From an uncultured Collinsella sp. (GTDB taxonomy: Bacteria > Actinomycetota > Coriobacteriia > Coriobacteriales > Coriobacteriaceae): a stretch of 21,025 nt of DNA. The notes under the pieces were generated by a model. The model was not told where the DNA came from, did no database searches, and saw only the letters and a list, made by a program, of their open reading frames with translations. Below are positions 14,629-21,025 of this stretch, in pieces. The translations under genes were made by a program, and so were the position numbers. The stretch spans positions 1 through 21,025 of the forward strand of contig CABRHS010000021.1 of the NCBI GenBank assembly GCA_902470815.1, written 5' to 3'. Numbering within the stretch: position 1 is the stretch's first letter; each line of letters begins with the position of its first letter.

Positions 14629-15741
14629 ATGGAGGAGAACCACGAGCATTCTGGCACTGCGTGGCCGCTGGTCAAGCGCGTGCTTGCGGTCGTTGCCGTC
14701 GCGGCGGTGTCGCTTTGCCTGGTGGCCTGCATCGCCGTGGTGGCGTTGTTCGGCAACGAGCTCAAGACGCTCGGAACTATCAGCAAGATCGACGAATACC
14801 CCCTCTACACAATGGAATATGTGGGGGATTACGGCATGGATGAGTTCTTGGAGCAGGGCGGCGCCTCGAACGACGCCGAGCTCATCGACTTCGTGGTGGG
14901 CCGTCTGCTCAAGGGGCTGCCCGTCAAGATAGAGCTGCCCAACCTCGCCTGCACGACGTTCAACGCCGAGACGCCCGAGGGCGATGCCGTGTTCGGGCGC
15001 AACTTCGACCTCGAGTTCTCGCCAGGCATGATGGTGCGCACCGCGCCGAAGGACGGGTACGCCTCCATCTCCATGGTGAACCTCGCGTTCATCGGTTACG
15101 GCGCGGAAAAGCTTCCGGATGATTTCGCGTCGAGCATCGTCTCGCTCGCCGCGCCCTTCGCCCCGCTCGACGGGGTCAACGAGAAGGGTCTCGCGGTGGG
15201 CGTCCTGCTCATTGACACCGAGGCGACCGACCAGCGGACCGACAAGGTCGACATCACCACCACGACGGCCATCCGCATGATGCTCGACCGCTGCGCCACG
15301 GTCGACGAGGCGGTCGCGCTGCTGCGGAAGTACGACATGCACGCGAGCGGCAACCGAAGCTATCATTTCCAGATCGCCGATGCGAGCGGCAAGAGCGTGG
15401 TCGTGGAGTACATCGATGACGAGATGAAGCTCGTCGAGCCCGGGGAAGAGGGATATCAGGCGGCGACGAACTTCCTGCTCACGCCGGGTGATTACGCCTT
15501 CGGCGGCGGGCAGGACCGCTGTGAGACGGTCATGGCGGCCCTTGAGGGCACCGGCGGTGTCATGAGCGAGCGTCAGGCGATGGACACGCTGCGGAGCGTG
15601 AGCCGCGAGGTCAAGATCAAGGATAACGGCGAGGTGTTCCAGACGCAGTGGTCGGTGGTGTACAACCTCGACCGCGGGACCGCGAAGATCTGCATGGGCG
15701 GCACGTACGACCGGGTCCACGAGCTCTCGATTTCGAGATGA
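14629..15741 (+). CDS. Membrane-anchored choloylglycine-hydrolase-family amidase
   Basis: A 370-residue Ntn-hydrolase of the linear amide C-N hydrolase family (bile salt hydrolases, penicillin V acylases, acid amidases). One membrane helix (about 18-41) follows a Lys-Arg pair, so the catalytic part should face outside. The nucleophile is most likely Cys108 in LPNLACTTF, followed by the family segment VFGRNFDLE (R124, N125, D127). NEKGLAVG (184-191), the late Asn281 in ATNF, Arg297 and the QWSVVYN strand (340-346) also fit. In bile salt hydrolases the nucleophile is residue 2. Here a 107-residue pro-region would have to be removed, presumably by self-cleavage as in acid ceramidase-like or penicillin acyltransferase relatives. 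The ATG at 14629 has GAAGGGAG five bases upstream. The substrate (conjugated bile acid, N-acyl amino acid or other amide) is unknown. It appears monocistronic. Confidence 0.87.
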   Translation: MEENHEHSGTAWPLVKRVLAVVAVAAVSLCLVACIAVVALFGNELKTLGTISKIDEYPLYTMEYVGDYGMDEFLEQGGASNDAELIDFVVGRLLKGLPVKIELPNLACTTFNAETPEGDAVFGRNFDLEFSPGMMVRTAPKDGYASISMVNLAFIGYGAEKLPDDFASSIVSLAAPFAPLDGVNEKGLAVGVLLIDTEATDQRTDKVDITTTTAIRMMLDRCATVDEAVALLRKYDMHASGNRSYHFQIADASGKSVVVEYIDDEMKLVEPGEEGYQAATNFLLTPGDYAFGGGQDRCETVMAALEGTGGVMSERQAMDTLRSVSREVKIKDNGEVFQTQWSVVYNLDRGTAKICMGGTYDRVHELSISR

Positions 15742-15776
15742 GTGCCGACGCCGGGAAGCGCCGGTCCGCGGGCATG

Positions 15777-15785
15777 TGCTATCAT
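15777..15785 (+). promoter_or_regulatory. Extended -10 promoter of the pheST operon
   Basis: TGC-TATCAT (15777-15785) is an extended -10 element just upstream of the T-box leader; transcription would begin near 15792. No -35 is evident. Confidence 0.5.
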
Positions 15786-15791
15786 CTTGAC

Positions 15792-16155
15792 CAATGCGTT
15801 GACGGAGAGGTCGGGCCTCACCGCATCGCCGCTCAGAGAGGGAGGGCCACCGGCTGCGAGTCCACCCGCGGCGACGAGCCCCGAGTTCACTCCCGAGCTG
15901 CGACCTGAACGGCCAGATGGTCCATTCGCCCCCGGCGCCAATGGCGCGCCTTGGGCGCAATGCGGGTACGAGATGTGTAATTTGCACCCGTCCCCAATTG
16001 CACATCGGGCTGAGTAGGGGAGCCGCCCGCCCGGGCGAGATCGGGCAAAAGAGGGTTCGCCGGGCAGACATCCGGCGGCCAATCAAGGTGGTACCGCGGA
16101 AACCAGATCCGTCCTTGGGAGTGCGAGCGATCGCACGACCAGGGCGGATTTTTCT
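15792..16155 (+). promoter_or_regulatory. T-box leader (riboswitch) specific for tRNA-Phe
   Basis: The 467-bp gap before pheS holds a T-box leader, which senses uncharged tRNA and switches between terminator and antiterminator. The conserved T-box AAGGTGGTACCGCGG is at 16085-16099; its TGG bulge can pair with the tRNA ACCA end. The Stem I base is AGGTCG (15808-15813) pairing with CGACCT (15901-15906). AGAGAGGG (15835-15842) and GGCTGCGAG (15852-15860) fit the Stem I AG-bulge and apical loop. The candidate specifier is TTC (15886-15888), a Phe codon that agrees with the downstream genes. The exact specifier-loop pairing is my inference; the T-box itself is clear. Confidence 0.92.
16107..16153 (+). 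terminator. T-box attenuator terminator
   Basis: The arms ATCCGTCCTTGG (from 16107) and CCAGGGCGGAT (to about 16149) enclose a second perfect stem, GTGCGA-gcga-TCGCAC (16121-16136). A T-run follows to 16153. This hairpin competes with the antiterminator formed by the T-box sequence directly before it. Confidence 0.85.
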
Positions 16156-16208
16156 ATGGAACAACACGGCGCCGCCCGCCCGGCGCCGCCCAGACGAGAG
16201 GGGAACAG

Positions 16209-17285
16209 ATGAGTCTGATCGACGAGCTCGAGGACCTCGAGCAGCGCGCTCGGGAGATGATCGAGGGCGCTGAGACCACGGAGAAGCTCGAGGCGGCGCG
16301 CGTCGCGCTCATGGGCCGCAAGGGCGAGATCACGGGCCTCATGCGCATGATGGGCAAGATCGAGCCCGAGGAGCGCCCGGTGCTCGGCAAACGCGCCAAC
16401 GAGATGCGCCGTATGGCAGAGACGCTGCTCGACGGCCGCATGAAGGACCTCAAGCGCGCCGCCGTGCGCGAGCTCATGGCCACCGAGGCCGTGGACATCA
16501 CGCTGCCCGGCGCCCGTCCGCAGATCGGTCATGCCCACCTCATCAACCAGATTATCGAGGAGATCGAGGACGTCTTCTGCGGCATCGGCTACACGGTGGA
16601 GAAGGGCCCGCAGGTCGAGTCGAGCTGGTACAACTTCACCGCGCTGAACGCTCCGCTCGATCACCCGAGCCGCTCCGCGCGCGACACGTTCTACGTGAAG
16701 GACACCGCCCCCGGAACCGCCGTTCACCCCGAGGAGCACGCGCACGGCGAGTCCGACGTGCTGCTGCGCACCCAGACCTCCGGCGTCCAGATCCACACCA
16801 TGGAGACGCAGGAGCCGCCCATCTACATGATCGCCCCGGGCCGCGTGTACCGCCCCGATACCGCCGATGCCTGCCACCTGCCCCAGTTCCATCAGATTGA
16901 GGGTCTCGTGGTCGACCGCGGCATCACCTTCGGCGACCTCAAGGGCACGCTCGACTACTTCGTCAAGTGCATGTTCGGCGAGGACCGCGCCACGCGGTAC
17001 CGCCCGCACTTCTTCCCGTTCACCGAGCCCTCCTGCGAGGTCGACGTGAGCTGCGGCGTCTGCGGCGGCGAGGGCTGCCCCTTCTGCAAGCACTCCGGTT
17101 GGATCGAGATCCTGGGCTGCGGCATGGTCGACCCCAACGTGCTGCGCAACTGCGGCATCGACCCGGAGGTCTACTCCGGCTTTGCCTTCGGCGCCGGCGT
17201 CGAGCGCATCGCCGCGCTCCGTTACGACCTGCCCGACCTGCGCACGCTCGTCACCGGCGACATGCGCTTCCTTAACCAGTTCTAG
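16209..17285 (+). CDS. pheS: Phenylalanine-tRNA ligase alpha subunit
   Basis: A 358-residue catalytic subunit of the (alpha-beta)2 enzyme that charges tRNA-Phe with phenylalanine. Residues 1-85 form the N-terminal coiled coil that contacts tRNA. The class II motifs follow: motif 1 around GPQVESSWYNFTALNAPLDH, motif 2 at RVYRPDTADACHLPQFHQIE and motif 3 at GFAFGAGVERIAALRYDLPD. The length is normal. The ATG at 16209 has a GAGAGGGG ribosome binding site about seven bases upstream. Expression should be controlled by the T-box leader. It is followed after 12 bases by pheT, whose ribosome binding site directly follows the pheS stop. Confidence 0.99.
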   Translation: MSLIDELEDLEQRAREMIEGAETTEKLEAARVALMGRKGEITGLMRMMGKIEPEERPVLGKRANEMRRMAETLLDGRMKDLKRAAVRELMATEAVDITLPGARPQIGHAHLINQIIEEIEDVFCGIGYTVEKGPQVESSWYNFTALNAPLDHPSRSARDTFYVKDTAPGTAVHPEEHAHGESDVLLRTQTSGVQIHTMETQEPPIYMIAPGRVYRPDTADACHLPQFHQIEGLVVDRGITFGDLKGTLDYFVKCMFGEDRATRYRPHFFPFTEPSCEVDVSCGVCGGEGCPFCKHSGWIEILGCGMVDPNVLRNCGIDPEVYSGFAFGAGVERIAALRYDLPDLRTLVTGDMRFLNQF

Positions 17286-17297
17286 AGGAGGTTCGAG

Positions 17298-19772
17298 ATG
17301 AAGGTTTCATACGACTGGCTTTCCACCATGGTCGAGCTGCCGGAGGACCCCTCCGAGCTCGCCCGTGAGTTCATCCGCACCGGCACCGAGGTCGAGTCCA
17401 TCGACACGGTGGGCGAGGCGTTCGATCATATCGTCACGGCGCAGGTGGTCTCCAAGGAGGCCCACCCCGACTCCGACCACCTGTGGGTCACCATGGTCGA
17501 CGTGGGCGCCAACAACGTGGACGACGAGGGTGTCCCGCAGCCCCTGCAGATCGTGTGCGGCGCGCAGAACTTCAACGAGGGCGACCACATCGTGACCGCC
17601 ATGATCGGCGCCGAGCTGCCGGGTGACGTCAAGATCAAGAAGGGCAAGCTCCGCGGCGTCGTGTCCATGGGCATGAACTGCTCCGCGCGCGAGCTCGGCC
17701 TCTCCAGCGACCACGAGGGCATCTGGATTTTGCCCGCCGACGCCCCCGTGGGCATGCCACTCGCCCAGTACCTGGGCAGCTCCGACACGGTGCTCGACTG
17801 CGAGATCACGCCCAACCGCCCCGACTGCCTGTCCATGATCGGCATCGCCCGCGAGGTGGGCGCCATCTACGACCGCGATTTCCACGTCGAGCTCCCGCAG
17901 GTCAAGGAAGAGTCTGGTGCCCCCGCGGCCGAGACCGTCTCCGTCGAGCTCCTCGACGAGGGCCTGTGCGACCGCTACGTTGCTCGCGTGGTGCGCGGCG
18001 TGAAGGTCGGCCCCTCTCCTGATTGGCTGGTCCAGCGCCTGAACGCCTGCGGTGTGCGCACCCACAACAACATCGTGGACATCACCAACTACGTGATGAT
18101 GCTCACGGGGCAACCGCTGCACGCCTTCGACCTCAACGCATTCGCAGAGAGGGACGGCAAGCGCTCCGTGGCAGTCCGCGCCGCACGCGAGGGTGAGCGC
18201 TTCCGCACGCTCGACGACGTTGAGCGCACGCTTTCCGCCGGTATGGGCCTCATTGCCACCGGCGAGGCCGGCGCCGTGCCCGTGGCGCTTGCCGGCGTCA
18301 TGGGCGGCATGGACTCCGAGGTGACCGACGCCACGGTGGACGTGCTCGTGGAGAGCGCCTGCTTCAACGCCGGCCGCACCTCCCACACGAGCCGCGACCT
18401 CGCGCTCATCTCCGACGCCTCCATCCGCTTCGAGCGCCAGGTGGACGAGACCGGCTGCGTGGACGTCGCCAACATCGCCTGCGCACTCATCGAGGAGCTC
18501 GCCGGTGGCGCCGTGGCTCCGGGCTGCGTGGATGTTTACCCCGCGCCCCGCACGGTCGAGCCGGTCGCCCTGCGCCTCTCCCGCGTGCACGGCCTGTGCG
18601 GAGCCTCCATCGAGCCCGCGTTCATCGAGGGGTCCCTCACGCGCCTGGGCTGCACCGTCACCGCTTCCGGCGAGGGCGAGGACCTCGTGTACAGCGTGGT
18701 GCCCCCCACCTTCCGCCCCGACCTTCCGCGCGAGATCGATCTCATCGAGGAGGTCCTGCGCCTGTGGGGCATGGGCCGCGTGGAGGCCACCATCCCGGCG
18801 GCGAAGAACCACATCGGCGGGCTCACGCGCGAGCAGCGCCTCACCCGCAAGGTGGGTCAGGTCCTGCGCGCCTGCGGCCTCAACGAGACGATGAACTTCT
18901 CCTTCGCCGCGCCGGGCGACTTGGAGCGCATCGGCATGACGGACGAGGGCCGCGGCTGCCCTGTCGAGCTCATGAACCCGCTCGTGGCCGAGCAGACCGA
19001 GATGCGCCGTTCGCTCATCCCGGGTCTTCTGCAGTCGGTCGAGTTCAACATCAAGCACAGCACCGCCAACGTGCAGCTTTATGAGATCGGCACCCTCTTC
19101 TTCGGCCGCGAGAACGCTAGCGCTCCCAAGGAGCGTGAGGCCGTGGCGGGCGTCATGTCCGGTTCCATGGGCGATGTGACCTGGAACTACAAGCCCATGC
19201 CGCTGCGATTCTTCGACGGCAAGGGCGTTGTGGAGGAGCTGCTCGAGCAGCTGCGCATCTCTAAGGTCCGGTTCCGTCCCGCCGAGGGCGATGGCTACGC
19301 CTTCCTGCAGCCCGGTCGCTGCGCCGAGGTGCTCTCTGGCGGCACCGTTTTGGGCTGGGTGGGCGAGATCCATCCGGATGCGCGCGACGTCTACGGCATC
19401 GACATTCCCGTGGTGGCGTTCGAGCTCGACCTGGACGCGCTGCTCAAGAACGCGGGCGCCCAGGAGGCCTACCGGGAGTTCTCCCAGTTCCCGAGCGTCG
19501 AGCATGACCTCGCGATCGTGGTCGACGATGGTGTGACCTGCGAGGACCTGGAGCGCCGCCTGCGTTCTGCCGGTGGCAAGCTGCTGGTTGGCGTGCGCCT
19601 GTTCGACGTGTACCGCGACCCGGTGCGCGTGGGCGTGGGCAAGAAGTCCATGGCCTTCGCGCTCACCTATCGCGCCGACGACCACACGCTCACAAGCGAG
19701 GAAGTCGAGCGCGCCCATTCGAAGATCGTGGCCAAGGTCTGCAAGGCAACCGGTGGCGAGGTCCGGTCTTAG
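17298..19772 (+). CDS. pheT: Phenylalanine-tRNA ligase beta subunit
   Basis: An 824-residue partner of PheS, responsible for tRNA recognition and editing of mischarged tyrosine. The domains in order are: an OB-fold tRNA-binding domain (about 39-150, ending in MGMNCSARELGL), the B3/4 editing domain (about 210-380, with SRDLALISDASIRFERQVD) and the B5 domain (about 405-480). PTFRPDLPREIDLIEEVLRL then leads into the catalytic-like domain (about 490-710). The C-terminal ferredoxin-fold anticodon-binding domain (about 730-822) contains FPSVEHDLAIVVDD and KSMAFALTYR. The ATG at 17298 is preceded by GAGGAGG that starts at the last base of the pheS stop. Its stop TAG overlaps the GTG start of the next gene by one base. 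Confidence 0.99.
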   Translation: MKVSYDWLSTMVELPEDPSELAREFIRTGTEVESIDTVGEAFDHIVTAQVVSKEAHPDSDHLWVTMVDVGANNVDDEGVPQPLQIVCGAQNFNEGDHIVTAMIGAELPGDVKIKKGKLRGVVSMGMNCSARELGLSSDHEGIWILPADAPVGMPLAQYLGSSDTVLDCEITPNRPDCLSMIGIAREVGAIYDRDFHVELPQVKEESGAPAAETVSVELLDEGLCDRYVARVVRGVKVGPSPDWLVQRLNACGVRTHNNIVDITNYVMMLTGQPLHAFDLNAFAERDGKRSVAVRAAREGERFRTLDDVERTLSAGMGLIATGEAGAVPVALAGVMGGMDSEVTDATVDVLVESACFNAGRTSHTSRDLALISDASIRFERQVDETGCVDVANIACALIEELAGGAVAPGCVDVYPAPRTVEPVALRLSRVHGLCGASIEPAFIEGSLTRLGCTVTASGEGEDLVYSVVPPTFRPDLPREIDLIEEVLRLWGMGRVEATIPAAKNHIGGLTREQRLTRKVGQVLRACGLNETMNFSFAAPGDLERIGMTDEGRGCPVELMNPLVAEQTEMRRSLIPGLLQSVEFNIKHSTANVQLYEIGTLFFGRENASAPKEREAVAGVMSGSMGDVTWNYKPMPLRFFDGKGVVEELLEQLRISKVRFRPAEGDGYAFLQPGRCAEVLSGGTVLGWVGEIHPDARDVYGIDIPVVAFELDLDALLKNAGAQEAYREFSQFPSVEHDLAIVVDDGVTCEDLERRLRSAGGKLLVGVRLFDVYRDPVRVGVGKKSMAFALTYRADDHTLTSEEVERAHSKIVAKVCKATGGEVRS

Positions 19773-20686
19773 TGCCGTCCTGGAATATACATATCGCACA
19801 TGCCGAGGGGCTGCTCGTCGAGGGCGGTCCCTTGGCCGGCGTTGTGAGCGATCGCGATGCATTCTTGTTTGGAAACCTGGTGCCCGATATCTATGTGGGC
19901 TACATGGTGCCTTGTGTGGTGCACCCGATTCCGTATCGCGTGACGCATTTCGCCGCCCCCGAGCATATCCCCAAGCCACGTGAGGGCGAGTTCTGGGATG
20001 CGTACGTCGCTCCCATGGCTCGTGAGCTCGGCGTTTCCATCGGCGAGTTCGCTGCGTGTGGTCGTTGCATCGGGAATGAGGCGGGCTCCCTCGCCCGCGA
20101 GGTCGCGCACGTCTCTCCCGCACACACGCCCACGTATGACCTCACGTTTGACCCCGCGCAATCCGCTCGGTTTCAGCAGGAGGCATTCGAGCCGGTTAAG
20201 GTGGGGGTGGGAGCCGCTACCGATGGCTCTGGGTCTCCCCGCGACTTGTTCGACCTCGTGCTGGGGACTTGGGTCCACCTGCTTGCGGACACCATATGGA
20301 ATCGCCGCGTGAATGATTTTCTCGATGCCCTGGGCGAGAAGCCGAGTAAAGATTTCCGCATCAAAAAGCAGGGCGACTTTGATCAATTTGGCAAGTCTTT
20401 GAATATCGACGCCTTTCCGGTGCCGACTGCGAGGCTCGTCGACGCGGCGGTCCGGTTTCCGCAATATGCGATCGACGAGCGCTCGGTCTATTTCACATGC
20501 GCCATCGCACACGAGATTGTGCGCACCAACTCGCTTTCCGTCCCACCGGCTTACCGCCTGCTCACCGAAGAGTTTTTCACGGGGACCTTTGCCGAGGTTC
20601 AGTCGGAGGCCGAGCGCCTTATGCGCACCCGCCTTGCCCCTTGTGCCGCCGCGGTCGAGCCCTGCGGGTGTCGTCAAGATAGTTGA
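19772..20686 (+). CDS. Zinc-dependent phospholipase C-like protein coupled to pheT
   Basis: A 304-residue protein of the zinc-dependent phospholipase C-like family (PF00882 type). In this group, His and Asp residues bind zinc ions and may hydrolyse phosphoesters, but most bacterial members have no tested activity. Visible markers are the N-terminal WNIHIAH (H7, H10), FLFGNLVPD (N35, D39), THF (H59) and the HxxxD helix GTWVHLLADTIWN (H169, D173). There is no signal peptide, so it is probably cytoplasmic. The start is a GTG whose first base is the last base of the pheT stop (TAGTG), with GGTGGCGAGG upstream, so translation is coupled to pheT and expression should follow the T-box. No intrinsic terminator is visible after it. 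The last 20 residues are cysteine-rich and outside the domain. Confidence 0.85.
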   Translation: MPSWNIHIAHAEGLLVEGGPLAGVVSDRDAFLFGNLVPDIYVGYMVPCVVHPIPYRVTHFAAPEHIPKPREGEFWDAYVAPMARELGVSIGEFAACGRCIGNEAGSLAREVAHVSPAHTPTYDLTFDPAQSARFQQEAFEPVKVGVGAATDGSGSPRDLFDLVLGTWVHLLADTIWNRRVNDFLDALGEKPSKDFRIKKQGDFDQFGKSLNIDAFPVPTARLVDAAVRFPQYAIDERSVYFTCAIAHEIVRTNSLSVPPAYRLLTEEFFTGTFAEVQSEAERLMRTRLAPCAAAVEPCGCRQDS

Positions 20687-21008
20687 TGTCACGATCGGGC
20701 AGATAAAACGTCCCCCAATTCTCAAAGAGATCTTGGCGTAGCGCTTCGGTCGCCTGCGAGCTTCGTGCCGAGCGCGTCCTTTTGCGAATACCCAGCTTCT
20801 CCCTCAGGTGTTGCGTGTTGGTCCGGACATACGCGGCGACACAAAACGGGCGATTCTGCAACCGGGTAATACTTGCCATAAGTACACGGGGGTCAAGCAA
20901 TCCATTCAACTGGAAAAATATCTTAAGAATGGATTGTCTACTCGGAGTGTTTTGTATTTGGTTACATTTTGGGACTGCGGACGATTTCTTGTACATCTTA
21001 CAGCGCAT
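20619..21008 (-). pseudogene. Possible relic of a LuxR-type regulator; no intact gene
   Basis: The last 339 bp have lower GC than the rest. The only long frame is a minus-strand 129-codon ORF whose 3' end overlaps the phospholipase-like gene by 68 bp. Around the middle it encodes VRTNTQHLREKLGIRKRTR, which resembles the recognition helix and following turn of a LuxR/FixJ DNA-binding domain (compare VrTHvqhIyeKLGV). The expected preceding helices are not recognisable, so it may be a decayed fragment. No ribosome binding site is clear. The resemblance is short and may be chance. Confidence 0.25.
20898..20936. repeat. Perfect 10-bp inverted repeat in the terminal AT-rich region
   Basis: CAATCCATTC (20898-20907) and GAATGGATTG (20927-20936) are perfect reverse complements around a 19-base AT-rich loop. 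There is no T-run in terminator position on either strand. It could be a hairpin, a protein-binding site or a mobile-element remnant. Confidence 0.6.
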
Positions 21009-21025
21009 AGCCGCGCGACAGCCGG

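Noticed and set aside
14512..16167. A 551-codon minus-strand frame over the amidase gene and T-box leader
   Set aside because: It is antisense to both a supported enzyme and a structured RNA leader, and has no motif or ribosome binding site.
16168..16186. GGCGCC...GGCGCC hairpin between the T-box terminator and pheS as a second attenuator
   Set aside because: The stem is short and has no T-run; the genuine attenuator ends at 16153.
17307..20123. A 938-codon open frame antisense to pheT and the start of the next gene
   Set aside because: It lies fully opposite strongly identified pheT coding sequence. Long antisense frames are common in GC-rich genes, and its sequence is low-complexity His/Ala/Arg/Gly-rich with no ribosome binding site.

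Overview
The window looks like a chromosomal segment of a GC-rich Gram-positive bacterium of the class Coriobacteriia, most probably Collinsella or a close relative. This is inference. It rests on the high GC content, strong AAGGAG-type ribosome binding sites, GTG starts, a T-box leader before pheST, and the overall look of the proteins. There is no rRNA, tRNA, CRISPR array, integrase or complete insertion sequence.

Layout. (1) 10-1468, minus strand: a two-gene operon with a Nudix (MutT-type) domain fused to a Vsr-type mismatch endonuclease, then a translationally coupled 84-residue protein of unknown function and a strong terminator. (2) 1555-5089, plus strand: a BceAB-type peptide-sensing or detoxification ABC transporter, with a tiny single-pass membrane protein before it and a second one after it, closed by a terminator. 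(3) 5123-6531: a perfect 27-bp inverted-repeat element, then a minus-strand PD-(D/E)XK (DUF559-like) putative nuclease with palindromes in its promoter and possibly leaderless translation. (4) 6608-11351, minus strand: an operon of an M16C metallopeptidase, a family 6 hypoxanthine/deoxyinosine-DNA glycosylase and 5-formyltetrahydrofolate cyclo-ligase. (5) 11473-12781, plus strand: a second copy of the inverted-repeat element, then an EamA/DMT transporter and a strong hairpin shared with the convergent gene. (6) 12825-14397, minus strand: an M32 carboxypeptidase. (7) 14629-15741, plus strand: a membrane-anchored choloylglycine-hydrolase-family Ntn amidase. (8) 15792-20686, plus strand: a T-box(Phe) leader, pheS, pheT and a zinc-dependent phospholipase C-like gene overlapping pheT by one base. 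(9) 20687-21025: a lower-GC end without a convincing intact gene, perhaps a relic of a LuxR-type regulator.

Most genes are housekeeping or common accessory functions. The most interesting items are: the Nudix-Vsr fusion with its 15-bp repeat-encoded linker and small partner; the two copies of a long inverted repeat whose arms show a compensatory base-pair change; the transporter bracketed by two microproteins; the isolated nuclease beside one repeat copy; and the membrane-tethered amidase with an internal nucleophile cysteine. I do not see a complete, clearly new multi-gene system. The repeat family and the fusion are the best leads.
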